DNA from: Glandiceps talaboti
Taxonomy: Eukaryota > Hemichordata > Enteropneusta > Spengelidae
Direction: 5' to 3'
Assembly (NCBI RefSeq): GCF_964340395.1
Contig: NC_135565.1
Location: 17,959,709-18,023,708 of the forward strand
DNA: 64,000 nt
Shown: positions 13,933 through 26,978 of the stretch, one piece after another
How positions within the stretch are numbered: position 1 is the stretch's first letter
Layout: each line of letters starts with the position of its first letter
Translations under genes and position numbers: made by a program
The notes under the pieces: generated by a model
Databases searched by the model: none
What the model was told of the DNA's origin: nothing
The model's input: the letters and a program-made list of their open reading frames with translations, nothing else

Positions 13933-14893
13933 ACAGACACAGACATACACAGAGACTCGCATAAAAATAGATACAAGATGTATTTCCTATCTTTGTTGTT
14001 AGTTTGTTTGTTTATGCATAGTGTACGTAATTTAGGTCACGTGTTCAAAACCTAGTTGCAATATTAACTAAAACCGTTCCCTATCCTTTTGATATTCCAT
14101 TAAATGAGAACATTTCGTAAAAAATACCATTCCATTTGTACAATTTTAACTTACCAGAGCGAGCAGAATTTTACTTTCTTTCATGGCTCCGCAACAACCC
14201 AGGAAAGCTATGATGGTAATGACGCCACCTATTCCAATCAGTAGATATACGGCACTGTTTATCAGCGGATTATCAAGAACTTTTGTAAATGAAGAATAAT
14301 CGACCAAGATCCAGATACCAATACCGACCATTGCTACACCACATACCTGATGTTATTAAATGTATACAGAATAGAATAACAATTTTTGGTGTTTTTTTTA
14401 AATAAATGAATCATGAATACAAGATGCGGTCCATCAAATTTGTTTAATTCCACTTACTACTAAAATCCAGTAGTCCATCTAAACATAAGTAGTTAATTAA
14501 GACAAACTATGACACAGCTAGGTCAAAAGACAAGCTAAACATACATGTTTTAAACAATGGGGAGTATTTATTGCTTATTGTGGAAAGTAGGTGTTTTTCT
14601 TTTGTTGTGCTTTTTTCACTTTCTTTCTCTGTATTCCTTTGCTTTTTGTCGTTATAAATAAATATTTAAAAAAAAAAGATAAACTGAATTGCTATTGTGT
14701 ACAAACTAATCCTTCCACACGACTTCTGTTTGTATCGTTTCAGAAAACAACAAGTTTAGTAAATGAAAAATCTTTCAAAAAAATAAAAACGTTGCAATTA
14801 TTGGATTTTACTTACCCAGAACACGAAGTTCAAGACCAGTAATAAGTATTTCATACATTTCAGACAACCCTCGAGCTCGCCTTGCTCTCCCAT
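6019..14893 (-). CDS. Tetraspanin 1 (six coding exons)
   Basis: A CD9/CD63-type tetraspanin of 246 residues, predicted to organise membrane microdomains at the surface or endosomes. Coding exons, 5' to 3' on the minus strand: 14893-14816, 14346-14155, 13516-13343, 8043-7876, 6931-6848, 6063-6019. All junctions are GT/AG and all introns are phase 0. TM1 is about residues 16-38, TM2 59-77 ending at CCG 77-79, TM3 91-112, TM4 about 217-240. The large loop carries CCG (151-153), CC (176-177), C192 and C206, the six-cysteine pattern, and a sequon N126-E-T. Juxtamembrane cysteines (C10, C13) fit palmitoylation. An acceptor at 14915-14916 shows that exon 1 starts in 5' UTR, so an untranslated exon lies upstream and is not identified. 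Exact subfamily uncertain. Confidence 0.93.
6161..6206. repeat. (AC)n dinucleotide repeat
   Basis: About 23 CA/AC units in intron 5 of tetraspanin 1, between exons 6 and 5. The rest of that intron (to 6847) shows nothing recognisable. Confidence 0.95.
6994..7800. repeat. 800-bp alternating pyrimidine-purine microsatellite
   Basis: TGTA, TGCA, TACG, TGTG and TGCG units follow one another, so pyrimidine and purine alternate almost without a break for about 800 bp. The few breaks include 'gaatgg' near 7287, 'gtagtaatg' near 7589 and 'gtaatg' near 7718. Segments repeat internally: the TGTG/CGTG/TACG motif recurs near 7212 and 7513. The array fills most of intron 4 of tetraspanin 1, ending about 60-75 bp from each splice site. 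Confidence 0.97.
8093..12428. repeat. Intronic satellite, 29-bp unit, about 150 copies
   Basis: Head-to-tail units of 29 bp built on 'taggaatatattatttcc' plus 'aataacttaac'. Variants include 25-bp units lacking 'acta', units with 'ttttttcc' for 'attatttcc', and units with an 'aaaactta' insertion. A stretch from about 8841 recurs from about 9552 (offset 711 bp) with the same order of variants. An 8-unit (232-bp) register is visible around 11398-11720. The array lies in intron 3 of tetraspanin 1 and ends about 50 bp from the exon 4 acceptor. Confidence 0.97.
12572..12845. mobile_element. MITE family 1, copy a (TA-flanked)
   Basis: A non-coding element of about 270 bp, homologous along its length to 26104-26402. 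Its ends are imperfect inverted repeats, 'gaccattcca' at the left and 'tggaaaggcc' at the right, with a TA dinucleotide on each side. TA flanks and short inverted repeats suggest a non-autonomous Tc1/mariner-type element. It lies in intron 3 of tetraspanin 1, 140 bp from the satellite. Confidence 0.75.
13727..13784. repeat. (AC)n dinucleotide repeat
   Basis: An uninterrupted AC run in intron 2 of tetraspanin 1, followed by ACGT and ACGC variants. Simple repeat only. Confidence 0.95.
13865..13929. repeat. (AT)n dinucleotide repeat
   Basis: About 32 AT units in intron 2 of tetraspanin 1, 80 bp from the AC array. Simple repeat only. Confidence 0.95.
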
Positions 14894-14917
14894 GATACCA
14901 GTGAAAGTGTGAGTCTA

Positions 14918-17900
14918 CAAAACATGAAACGCTGTAAGTTAGTTTCATTGATTTCTTATACTCACTTGGGCAATCTCACTTTTTCTAATTCATGCATTGA
15001 CTATACCTTTTCAAGGTAGTAAATGTTCATTGCTGCTAGTAGCCTCTATCGTAATGTTTCATGGCAAGGAACTATTCTTACAATATTTTATCAATTTGCG
15101 AGTGTTCACCATTACATAATATGCCATGTATGGCAGTACGCTCAGTTGTATACTCCGAGTCCAAAGTGAAAAATTTCCAGTGCAACAGCGCCACCAGTGG
15201 CCACGTTTTCGATGCACAACTTTCTTGTCATGTATTCGACATGCGCAGGTCACGTACCGCGTTATCATATATTGCTCATTAGATTACAAGCAAAGTGCAA
15301 GTCGAGGCATGGATCTGTAACTTCATTGTATATTGAAATGTTACCATTGAAATAAATTGACAGCTTGTGTTTTTTGTGTCTAGCCAGTTTGTTTACAAAA
15401 TGAATTCATGTAAGTACAATAACGAACATTTCATGTGTGTGTTTTTTTTTGTTTTTTTTTTGTTTTTTGTTTGCGGACTTTGTTTATGTTGATTGGAGTT
15501 TCAAGTAGATACTCATGAAACTTTTTACGTTCAAATCCAAAATAAATTCCAATTTCCCACTCATATGGTCATTTCCATTTTATTTGTCATAAACTTCAGT
15601 TTTACGGATACAGCGTATATATGCATATAACCTGGTTAACGGTGAATCAGTCGAGGTATGGCATATTTACCTACATATGACTTGAGGAAAGCAGAGTTCA
15701 CAACCTCTAAGTCTTATTAAGGGAAGCAGGTGATCAAACAATCATGTCAACGTAAGTGTATGAACGTAGACGTGTTTACCACCGACTGCCAAAAACTCGT
15801 ACTAATATTATGAATCTATGCACGTAGAGTTGTCACAGTCCGATGGTTGTTGTCACTGGTCCAGAGATTGTTGCTAACAGTAACACAATTCTATTGTATG
15901 CGATCAGCTCAATGAAAAGCTCAATACAGTTCGTATAGAGGCCGACGGTCTACAACAAATAAAGTCACTGGTTGCCCAGTTTGCATATACTGAACAGTAT
16001 TGCATCACCTGTACATGTGCGTAAACATATGTTTATAGCTGTGTACGCCATAGATAATATCAAATTGATTTTTTAGGTCTGCACCCAAAAATCAGCGCCC
16101 TCAACGGCAATCAAGATTTCAACTTGTTTCTGTACTGCTTATGGATAATATCGACCACTGGTCAATTTGTACAATGTCTCATTATTGGTATTTTAACAAG
16201 TTTAAATGAATATATACCAGGCATATTGTTATCTGATCGAAAAAACACCACCTACAGATAATATTGACCACTAATTAACATATCCCATGGCTTTTTTATC
16301 AGTAATTGACCAATTTTAAGTGAGTATATCTGTAAAAAAAAATGTCCACGTTGCAGCTGGTGCAGGTGATTCGGCAAAAAAAAAACCAAAACATTTAATT
16401 CTCCATGACAACCCTACAAACTCAAGTATAGGTGCGTTTCAGTGTAAATCAACGAACAAAACATTACCACCACCACCACCACCATCACCACACATACACT
16501 GAACTACGATAACTCCCCAAAATTTTACAATGTACAGTCATGGATTTTGAAATATGGCAGCGAAAGCGGATCCAATCTGCCCCTTCTCCTTCACACACAC
16601 TGATCACAGTAAATATGTCGTGGCATGTTTGATTTGTACTAGCAAGGGATTGGCACCACACTGCACGTCACAGAGACCTAGTTACTACGTGTAAAACAGC
16701 AATATTAAATAGAATTTTGGTATAAATCTAACATACGTAGGGAATGAGCAGAATTTACAGCGCGGGGGCGGGACGCTTCAGTAGGACAGAATAATTTGGT
16801 CGAAATTTATTTTCGCTAGAACACTCAAATTTATAGAAGATAATTACGTGGTATTGTTTATTACTCGAATTACAAATTGACAGTCTATTTGTTGAGAGTT
16901 GAACAACTAAATCGGGGAGACACGTCTCCTACAAACCCCTCCACCCCACCCTATCCATGTAGTGACGTTGATAGCTCAGCAAGCTACATGTACATTGCAT
17001 CATTAGAAAAACTCATCCGTCGTAAGGCGGGACAGTATATGATGATGCATTCATGTGACGCGTCATAAAAAGTAACACGTAGACGTAATAAATCTATCTG
17101 AGAAGAGATGTCAGTCTAATATGTAAACGGTATGTGTACATTCATAATCCTGGATGTGGACTTAGTCATTGGTTACTATAACTACGTAATAATTGAACGA
17201 TTGAATTTGGTTTAATACATGTTGTTACAACTTTGAATGACAGTGAATAATATATATTTATCACTATTCGGGTCAAAATAGTGTTTACTTTACGCTATAA
17301 CCCTGAATATTTATGGTGCATGGTAATCTTAAACACGTACTAGCTGTAACTATTGGAATGTTACTTCCCCCCCCCCCATCAGAAACCAAACAGTATATTA
17401 CCCGAAAATTGTTAAATTACCAATAAGTAGACATTGTATATGTTAATTAAAGGCCAATCATATCCATAATTAGTACATTAATTGGTCGAAATTGTGATCG
17501 TCGCGTTGGTGCTCTAGTTTTAGAGTGCGGACTCAAAAATCACATGATGTTGAATCTGAATGGCTTTATTGTACCATATTGTGTGTCCAATTACACACAT
17601 GTGTTTATCGATAGGTGACTTAATGACGATCAGGGTGTATGGTATAACGATACATTATATTTTACAAAACATGTTGAGAAAAAAACTTTCCAGATGCAGT
17701 TAATGCATCTTTCGTAGTTTTGCTATAGTAACATACTGGCATGCGAACCATTGTGGATTCCTAATGGTCCACTGGTTACACGTTAAATCAAGTTACAGTG
17801 ACTGCTTTGCTTGGAATCTGCAGGCTGCTATAAAACCAACATTACATATTACAATGTAAAGTGGTTGGTGAAACACATGCAGGTAATATACATATATTTA

Positions 17901-20425
17901 TATAGCTACCGAAACATACAACAGTGGCTATCCCCTCGCGAAATTACTTGTGGTGTTACAGAGATCTGGTACCAACTCAATGCTTAACACAGGATATTTT
18001 CGTTCGTAAAAATGCTTTACAACAAAACACTAGGCTCGATTTTCAGCCATTGAAACCTGAAAGAGAATCTGTTATATAGTGCACGTACCACTGTATATTT
18101 TAATGTCATATGTATGCAACATTGTGATTTATTGCACAGTTCTAATCAAATTACCAGGTTTTCGCGCCGAGGAAAAATCGAAAAGACAAGTAAGAGACTA
18201 GATTATATACACCATACGAATAGTTTTGTCATCAAGGGGACACTTCAGTATTTTGTACTCAAGGTCACAACAATTGACAACATTGCAAAACTTGATTTTA
18301 ATAAATATTAGTACGCTTACTTTTTGTCCTCAATTCAGTTCAAAATGGCCGTCAAACTGTAAGCACAAACTGAGTCTAGTTCCTAGTTCAATTCAACAAG
18401 TAACAATTTCAATGATAATTTCTGTGGTGGTTAAATAACATGGTGATTTATTTCAATATTTCGAAGAAGACGTCAAACTCGATTTGATATAAAATATGAT
18501 TTAGTAAAAAAAAGTGTCTGTTTCGGAGCTATTAATGTTAGTTTGGCACTCTCGGTTTTTGCAGTCAGTCGTTCAGTGTGATCGAGATTGCGGAACTAAA
18601 AAACAACAATCATGCCGTCGTCTACCGCATTGTGCGAAAGACCTTCTGTTCGTAATGCTGGCATTTGACCAAACATCAAAACGCTAACATCAATTGTACT
18701 AAACAGTTTAGGTGACCTGTTGATCACACATACTGGTATGTTCATATAATGTTTATAACTTACCTAGATTCACGTAGTACTTGTATTGGGAATGATTGTT
18801 GAACGTTCTTCTGTGCGATGACGGACTTCAACTTCTAAGTTCTACGCTGTTCATTCAACTATGTGAAAGTCGTATACGCTGCAATGTTTGCGTAAAGTAT
18901 TATTCATATATGCAAAATCCAAGGAAACAAAAGGTGTGGTTTTTCAATTCACGACATCAGGACAAACGTCACTACTTAACAACCCTCGTATATTCTATTT
19001 GTTGGGTCACTTCATTTGCATATTTTGAAAGCATAGGTATTTCTCTGTCGTGACCATGCAAATCATGCGTATCTTACCTTTGTAAATGGAACGCTATATA
19101 TAACAATGTGTTTTATTGGCCAAGTGAAAATCTTCTCGTCGTGATACCAAACATTGGGAAATGCATAAATCAAGTTTTTAAGTGACGTCACTCTACAGCG
19201 TCCGGGTCATCTACGTCACTTTTTCTGTTCATGGACTGTTAAAAAAAGGGTAAAAATAACTACGATTGTTGATATGTGGTCGTAACTATAACAACCACAT
19301 AACAAAATGTGTGTAAATAGTCCTTTTTTCATTTAAAACGATTAAGTCAACACTACAACACTTTCCAAACAAAGAGTCTCTTTCAGTCAAGAAATGTTTT
19401 TTAACAATAGGTGAACAACTTTGGGCCACTAGTCAGTTTATTTCCTTAACATGACATCAGTGATTGTGTTCGATAGAAAGGCACACCGGGTGGCCTACGT
19501 GACACTAGTCAAGGTTACATAGCGGCTAAAATAACTCCATTCCTGGTCCGCACAGTCTGGAATCTACACTTCCCGTGACCCATATACCCTAGCAGTGTAG
19601 CACATTATTTATTTCCTCTGAAATGGTTTGAAAAAAAAGACAGAAAGAAATTCTCTACACACGATCACAATTTTCACATTCATTCATTCATTCATTCATT
19701 CATTCATTCATTCATTCATTCATTCATTCATTCATTCATTCATTCATTCATTCATTCATTCATTCATTCATTCACTCACTCACTCACTCACTCACTCACT
19801 CACTCACTCACTCACTCACTCACTCACTCACTCACTCACTCACTCACTCACTCACTCACTCACTCACTCACTCATATTGCGCATTGAAACGTTCGTTTAT
19901 TGGACCATGTATGCACGGCTATAAAGTTCTTGGGTATATTATCTAGGCCTTGCAATTGAGTTGTACGTGTGTGATTGAATGACGGTGTGGGAATTTGACC
20001 AACAAAACCTGGAGTTGAATGAGTGTTGGCAGTTAATTTATATGTAATATCGAACGTTCTATACTTGAGATATTATCAACCACGACGGTGAAACACTGTG
20101 ATAATTTGGGATATATAGTAATAATTGTGGGTAATGTCCTGAGCCCAAATCAACTACAATCATAGCGTCTACGCTACCTATACGGTGAATGACCCTGTGA
20201 AATAACTTTCAGTGTTTTTGTGTCATTTAAAAAGAAAATCAAAGAAAATTCAATTTAAAAGATGTAAGAAATAGATTTAAAAATCTAAAAATTTGAAGAA
20301 AAAAATCCTTGGCGCATTGCTTTCTATTTAATGTTTCTTTCCTACTAGAATAACAATTTCTAATACATTAATGCTTCGTTTCCGTATTTTCCATCAATGT
20401 AAGTTCGCTAGCAAACTACCACTTG
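14918..20425. other. Intergenic region between divergent genes, no gene recognised
   Basis: This 5.5 kb separates the divergently transcribed tetraspanin 1 (minus) and EMC10 (plus). No exon with homology or splice-supported frame was found. It should contain the missing 5' untranslated exon and promoter of tetraspanin 1. Low-complexity patches: T-rich at 15440-15470, CCA repeats at 16467-16492 and a C run near 17367. Open frames of 60-85 codons are scattered on both strands and look random. Confidence 0.6.
19678..19873. repeat. (CATT)n to (CACT)n microsatellite
   Basis: About 23 CATT units change abruptly to about 25 CACT units near 19772. The open frame across it (Phe-Ile-His-Ser then Leu-Thr-His-Ser repeats) is an artefact of the tetranucleotide unit. 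Confidence 0.97.
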
Positions 20426-20437
20426 ATGGCGCTTTTC

Positions 20438-20448
20438 AAAATGGCGGC
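20438..20448 (+). promoter_or_regulatory. YY1-type motif over the EMC10 start codon
   Basis: AAAATGGCGGC matches the YY1 consensus AANATGGCGGC exactly and contains the likely initiator ATG at 20441. YY1 sites overlapping the start codon are common in animal housekeeping promoters. This fits a transcription start within a few tens of bases upstream. Function is inferred. Confidence 0.55.
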
Positions 20449-23400
20449 TTACGTGTTCAAATGTGCTGCTGTCGCACTCTTGTTTTTCTCAATATTTGTG
20501 TCGGCTACAAAACGGGTAAGTTTGATAAATGTGTAGGTAGATCGCTTAATCTCCAGTTATCAGCAGGAATGTAAATATATTCATAATATTGTAATGTTAT
20601 GAGATTATTGAGAGATGATCGTTGTGGCCATTGTCTCGTCATATCGATGTCGTCGAACCACCTCTTTTCGAACATGGAGAAAAGTGTTTTTAACATAATT
20701 GTCTTCTCATTGTCTATAAAATCACACACATGTTGTCTTTGATGATGCAGATTCTGATTGACTTTGACTGCAATACCTTTCCTCTTTGTAGCTTTACCTT
20801 AAAATTTCTCTAAGTGATATTACAATACAGTAACGCCGGGGTTCTTGTTTTGTGGTTGTTGTTTTTTTGGCAAACCCCGTAAACCCCTGACTTAGGACAC
20901 CTTTGAGAGGTTTCCTGAAACCCTCCTGACTTCGTCATATGTACTGTCAGGATGGGAAGCACTACATCTATGCCGTAACCTTCCTACGTGTAGACACAAA
21001 TCTATCCTACCTCAGGTAGGACTTGGGACTGCCTCAGGTAGGACGACCTACGTGTAGATGGGCTAATCTGATGAAAATCTTCTTTAGTAATACAGCTCAG
21101 TTTTTTTTACTTATCTCTATTTCCTACATGTATATTGTTATTTTTTTCTGATTTTTTTTCTGAGAGTGATTACCATGTCCCTAATAATCAAGCTGTATTC
21201 CTACATCAAATTTGCGTCCGATTACATTTGTTTTATGCCTAGGGACTCAGAAAAGTTATTTTTCACCAATTCTGCATTGTACAACCTCTCTGATATAAAG
21301 TGATCAAAATATTATAACTTAATGACTGTATTTTGTAGGAATCTAAGTATAATCTTTGAATACTTCATTCCGTGTCTAAAATGAGGTTAAAATGTTTCAT
21401 TTTGTGTAATTACAACCTGTATTTGGTACAAGCTCCTTAATTAACATTGTATATACATGTAGTATTTTAGTGTGAATGGTTCTGTGCATGCTACAATTAT
21501 TTGGACTGTGTTTGCTGTTTCAAGGCGTTACATTCATTACAACTGGCTGCAAAAAGTTTGGAGATCACCTAAGACATCGGCCAATGTCATTAATTGTTTG
21601 CTCAACTTGCAGCTTATGAAACAATAAACATCAGGGTCTGAGTGGATGTTTTTGTTTTTTCAAGATGTACGATAAGAAGCAAAATGAAGGATGGTCCATC
21701 TCTGCAATAATGTAATAATAATCTGTACTTGCTGCCAAACTCGATGTCTCAGCATTCATCTTTCTACTGGTTTCCATTTGTAGGGATGTAATGTGTCTAA
21801 TTTCTTTTATTTCTCTATTAGGGTGATAGTAATATCGATTTTGATACAATAAGTAGTTTGAATTTACCAATAGAACATGCAGTTGGCATAGGTAAGTGTA
21901 GTTTTAGCTTGTGAGACATGTTTTGATGTTACACTGTCAAGAACCTATGTATGCCAAGCCATGGCCGTCAAGGCTTGTATGTCCTTGGAATCACAGAAAC
22001 CTATTCTGAACTTGAAATTACCACCTACAGCTCTGTTAAATCTAAGTGGATCTTATGTGAACCTTTGATGTAATCACACTCCCACCTGATTTAGATTGGC
22101 AGGATAGTACATTTATTTCACCTCAGGACTGTGTGTTCTTTACCCTACCACTTGCAATGTGTATTTTTAAATTTTGCATATTCTTTTTAGAGTTTCTGTA
22201 CATCGCACTGTGACGTATGTGTAGTGCGTTTTCTAAGAAATTAAAATAATAATAATAATAGCCAATTACAAAATGTGTGAAGATCCAAGACAAATCTGTA
22301 GGCTACATCAGAAACACTTACTATAGAAATTACAGCCATGTAACAGCTGCAAAAAATGGATATCATTTACAACCAAAAGTACAGCCCTGTAACAGAGCTG
22401 CAAAAAATGAATAGACACAGGGATGATAGTTGTGAACAGAATATTATCATAATTGACGAACTATGTATCAAAACATCACCATGGTAATATAATGACTCAT
22501 GAGTATTAAAAATATCTTGCCACATGTACAGCAATCTCTTTGTCTTGACAGATTGTGGTAAATGTGATGTCATTTCCTGTAAATTTTTCCCACAAACCCT
22601 TGCAGGAAGTCACCAAAATGGTCAAATCCATAAGCGCCGTAGGGCTTCTTTACAAGATTTCAAAGTTGAATAAGATTCCAAGGCTCTATTTTATCATCAA
22701 ATGTAATATGTATGTTGATAACGGTAACCAGAAATAAATCTGACTGGACTTCTCCTTTATTAATATTATTGTAAAAGGTGTTATAAATTTTACGACATGA
22801 CAACTTATCACATCATTTATGTATTTTTAGGTCCTGATGTAGAGTTTTCAGTAAGAGGAAGTCTACAATTCCGTTCTTTGAAAAGTACAGTTGGTACATT
22901 TAGACAGTCCCCATTATTATCTGGAGACTTCAGAGATACTCTCAGGGTAAGTTACTATATTGTGTAGCTTGTACTCCTAGATATAATTATTTCCCTAGTA
23001 CGTGTATTTGTCTTTGAACAGCCATAGACAGTGGAGAAAGAACACCAAGGGAAATATGAGTGACCTAGAGGGCCTTGTCAATACGAGTCAAAAGACAAGT
23101 AGTGGTAAAATCGTTATGTCACAAGTATTTTCCGGCCAAATGAAGAAAAGCAATAAATAGTAGAATTATACTTCAGCAGGGATAATTTATGAAAAATCAG
23201 GCAATGACAATATTAGTGATTTTTACCTTTTTGATTCACTTTTGACTATTTTGAGCACACAGCAGAACCAATGAGAAAGACTTACACTGTCGTAACATAG
23301 CGCAATTAGGGTATAAATTCCATATACATTTATTTTGTTTGAACACATTCATCTTGGCTTGTGTGAGGTATAATGGGCAATATACTTGACCAATGGACTG

Positions 23401-23883
23401 AAGCTGAAAGGCCAGAGTTTCAATCCCAGATTCTTGCATTACTGTTATCTTATCAATGGAGCCATAAGCTTTACATAGGATTATTCCGTTTCAGGACCAA
23501 CTTTATCGTATAGCACTGCCAGACAACTGTTGTATACCTAAATTCTGATCCTAATCTGAACCGGGCCTCTATATACCAAACATGAAGTATTGTAATGCAT
23601 ACATAGTTTCATTTTGAAAATGTCTGTATTTGTCAATATTTGTAAATGTTCCCTTTGAGTACAAAATGTTAACTATGACTGTATATGTTGATTTGTTCAG
23701 GATGCAGCCAGCAATAAGAAAACTTTATATCGTGTACGAGTACCAACTAAGTTAACTGGGACTACAGATGAAGAAAACGAACAATATGTATCATCATTTA
23801 TCAAGGCAGTAAGTCGCGTTATATGTATGTCTCAGTTCTCTACTCTGTGTGTGTTGCTGATGGGACAAACCTCGTCAATCAAC

Positions 23884-23921
<38 letters not shown>

Positions 23922-23946
23922 GTCAGTCAGTCAGTCAGTGAGCCAG

Positions 23947-23977
<31 letters not shown>

Positions 23978-25869
23978 CTGAACCAATCAAATTTTTATAG
24001 CACCAATCTCCAGAGAAATGTTCTGTTCAGTACCGCTGAATGGCTAAAGCACACTATAAGCTTTGTGAACAAATAAGTCTTCAGTTTTGTTTTGAATCAA
24101 TCCAGGCTGGAGGCTTGGTGAATGTCAATTGGCAAAGAGTTCTATAGTTTGGGAGCAACTTGTAAGAATGAACAACCTCCATAGGTGATGTGCCTGTAAT
24201 TTGCTCTTAAAGTAAGTTTGATACCAATAAGTGAGTGTAATGTCATAATTTTTAAAATGGATGTCATGAGCTAAGAACATTGTGTGGCACGGCTTTGCTA
24301 TTACCCCCGGTAGCTTATTTTTCCTTAGATTCATTCACTCCTTAGATGTCTCTCTCTGAAACTGGAGGAATATTATTGAATGTAACTCTTGTGATGTATA
24401 AAGTGATACTATAGTGCGTAAACTGGTGTTGTATTCTTATTTGTTTCATTTTGCCAGTGTTCATTGTATGAATCAAGACTTAGTGATTTTCTAATGGTAA
24501 CTATTGATCCATCGGGTCATGTACTCAGTATAAGTATTGCACCATTGAATGGAGAATGTCATGGCAACGAGATTGATGAATTTGATCTAGATAACTTCAA
24601 TACTACAGTAGAATTGGCCAGCATCTCATCTGGTCCAACGTAAGTATACAATCTAAGTATACATTATTTAAATAACATGACCACATAAATTAATAGTAAA
24701 ATATTATTTTATGCTCAGAAATCTAAAGATATTGAGAAACCGAATAACAGAGCGAATGGATAGTCACGAGTGCACCACTTACCAAATTTGGGCAAAGGGT
24801 ACCAGGGCGTGATACAGAAAATTATTGCATGGGTTCAATGTGTGCACTCTCCATTGAATTACTTAAGGAAGAGATACTGGGTATATGATAAAATGTTTTA
24901 CATTATCCAACCCCACATTTAAAAAAAAAAAAATCTTTATTTTTCTATCGACAGCCCTGAAACTCAAGCCTACGTTCAGAAACTTGAGGAAGAAAAAGCA
25001 CAGAAAGAGAAAGGTGGTTCAACAGAGCAAAAATCGTTTTTTGGAAAATATGTAAGTACTGGATTATTCTTTAGTTCATAATTAGAATAACTGAACGTAA
25101 GCAGATGCCAAGAATACAAAATAAAATTATTTTATCTAGCAAGACCTTGATATAACAACTTCAGTGTGGCTGTATATCTGTATTTATCAATCAGATCATT
25201 AGGCCAAAAAAATAAAAGAGTTTGTTTTTCATCCTTGTGTGTGTCATCTAAAATCATGCATGTTACACATTTTTATTTCATTTTCCTGTTTTCGCCAACA
25301 TCTACTTTCTATATCGATGTCGAAACCAAACAGTTTGAGAAGTACAGACGAGAGGCTATAAAACAAACAGTTTACAATGCATGTAGTTTACTTTCAGAGT
25401 TCAATACATGTTATTAATCGTTCAGGGCAGCTTCAGTGGTAACATCATGTATGTGATAGTGTAATGGTTGATGAGTCAGTATGCTTCTCTTTTATGAGTC
25501 TGACAGTGTAACATTCTATCTGTACCAAATGCAGTAATCATTGATACATGTCACAAATATTTCAGTGATGCTTCCACTCAGTGGCTTAGTCAAAGGAAAA
25601 TAAAATTGATGACTGATTTAATATAGTCATGTTGGATAGACTGTGCTTTAGACAGAACAGTGATCTTAGTTTAGTTGTATTAGACAAAACAGTGATCTTG
25701 GTTGTATTAGACAAAACCGTGATCTTGGTTGTATCAATGAGATTCTAACGTTCCAAACTTTCTCTGACTTCTCTTACAGTGGATGTACATTATACCAGTT
25801 GTGCTATTCTTACTGTTGTCATCAGCGCAAGATCCTAATGCTCAGAGAGGAGGTGGTGGTGGAAACTAG
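20441..25869 (+). CDS. EMC10: ER membrane protein complex subunit 10 (seven exons)
   Basis: EMC10 is a lumenal/single-pass subunit of the ER membrane protein complex, which inserts transmembrane helices. Exons: 20441-20515, 21822-21891, 22831-22946, 23701-23808, 24458-24639, 24955-25051, 25780-25869; total 245 residues, close to the ~260 of the human protein. Residues 1-22 form a signal peptide. The lumenal part has C124 and C157, placed to form a disulfide, and a sequon N171-T-T at the position glycosylated in vertebrates. The diagnostic C-terminus reads [19 protein letters not shown], followed by a membrane helix (about 217-231) and a Gly-rich tail. The ATG at 20441 has A at -3 and G at +4. 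An in-frame ATG at 20426 with weaker context would add five residues. The gene is transcribed opposite to both neighbours. Confidence 0.96.
23872..24340 (-). mobile_element. Probable retroposon with (TGAT)n tail in EMC10 intron 4
   Basis: CAAT/CAGT tetranucleotide repeats (23872-23980) are followed by a unique-looking body that reads 'tttttatagcaccaatctcc' on the plus strand. Read on the minus strand, the body ends 'ggtgctataaaaa' and passes into a (TGAT)n tail. This resembles the 3' end of the SINE at 51977 (a 'gtgctatata' motif plus short tandem tail). The 5' limit is unclear. Classification as SINE or truncated LINE is inference. Confidence 0.45.
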
Positions 25870-25985
25870 AAAGATAGTCTGGTGTAATTTTATCACTATT
25901 TAATAATTTAGCAGGTCAAAATGAAATCCAATAACAGACCAATATCTTCTAACGTGCGATGTAATATATATACCCACATAACATG

Positions 25986-26850
25986 AGACAGACAGACCAT
26001 TAGAGACAGTTAGTGACAGAATGTTAGAGAAATGGTGACAGAGTGAGGCAGACAAACAGTGACAGAGACTGAGATAAAGACAGTTAGAGCAACAGCATTA
26101 ATTTAGGCCATTCCAGACTGCAAACATGAAGTTGAGAATACAGCGCCCTCTCTCAAATTGGGGTATCATCACCTGATAGTACCGTTTCATAAGAGCTTTG
26201 TTCCTTGGTATTCTGTATAAGTGTAAATCAGGGATATTTTTTGTATTGTTCAGATATCGAGGAAGCAGCAGTGCTCTATGACTAACCAAGTAACCTATAC
26301 CATATATATACCCCCAAGGTACACACAGACAGGAAGTAGAGTGCCACCAAGGTACACAGACAGGAAGTAGAGCGCCACCATGCCAAATTTTGGAAAGGCC
26401 TAAAGAAACAGTCAGAGTGACAGAATTAAGTAGGACAGAGAAACAGTCAAATTGACAGGGACAGAAACAGACATTCAAAATGGCAAGAGATGGAGAAACA
26501 GACAGTAAACTGACAAAGACACAGAAACAGGTTGACAAAGAGAGAAACTGGGTCAGAGACAGTGAGAGTGACAGAAAGGCAGTAATAAAGTCTTAGACAG
26601 GAGCAGACAGTCTGAGTGACAGAGTTAGACAGAGGCAGTCTCAGTGACAATTAGACAGACAGTCTGAGTGACAATTAGACAGACAGTCTGAGTGACAGAG
26701 TTAGATACAGTCTCAGTGACAGAGTTGGACAGTCTCAGTGACAGGTAGAGTCTCAGTGACAGACAGAGACAGTCTGAGTGACAGAGTTAGACAGACAGTC
26801 TGAGTGACAGAGTTAGACAGACATGGTGCATGAGAAAAAGACAGAGTTAC
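25986..26850. repeat. Degenerate GACAG-rich repeat in EMC10 3' UTR
   Basis: Imperfect units built on 'gacagagttagacagtctga', densest at 26585-26825, interrupted by the MITE at 26104-26402. The sequence is AT-poor and purine-rich on the plus strand compared with its surroundings. It lies between the EMC10 stop codon and the first strong poly(A) signal, so it is probably transcribed. Confidence 0.7.
26104..26402. mobile_element. MITE family 1, copy b (TA-flanked)
   Basis: Second copy of the element at 12572-12845, same orientation. Ends are 'ggccattccaga' and 'ttttggaaaggcc', each flanked by TA. It contains an internal duplication of about 26 bp ('caaggtacacagacaggaag') that copy a lacks. It is inserted in the presumed 3' UTR of EMC10. 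Confidence 0.75.
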
Positions 26851-26978
26851 AATGTGGAGACAGAGAAACACACTATGCAGCACATTCTACCACCCACAGG
26901 TTATCATGATATTAAGCAGTTTTGTAGTACCTGTATTTCAATTATCGATAGACATATAGCTAGATTCATTTGTACTTG

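Noticed and set aside
20426-20440. Upstream in-frame ATG of EMC10
   Set aside because: It would add Met-Ala-Leu-Phe-Lys before the signal peptide. The context (T at -3) is weaker than at 20441 (A at -3, G at +4, within a YY1 motif). It is kept as an alternative only.
22195-22260. Possible retroposon tail ending in (AAT)n in EMC10 intron 2
   Set aside because: A short AAT run follows a non-repeated sequence; no second copy or SINE head was found in the window.
26098-26538. 146-codon open frame on the minus strand
   Set aside because: It runs through the MITE and the GACAG-rich repeat, antisense to the EMC10 3' UTR. Ser/Leu/Cys-rich repeat-derived translation.
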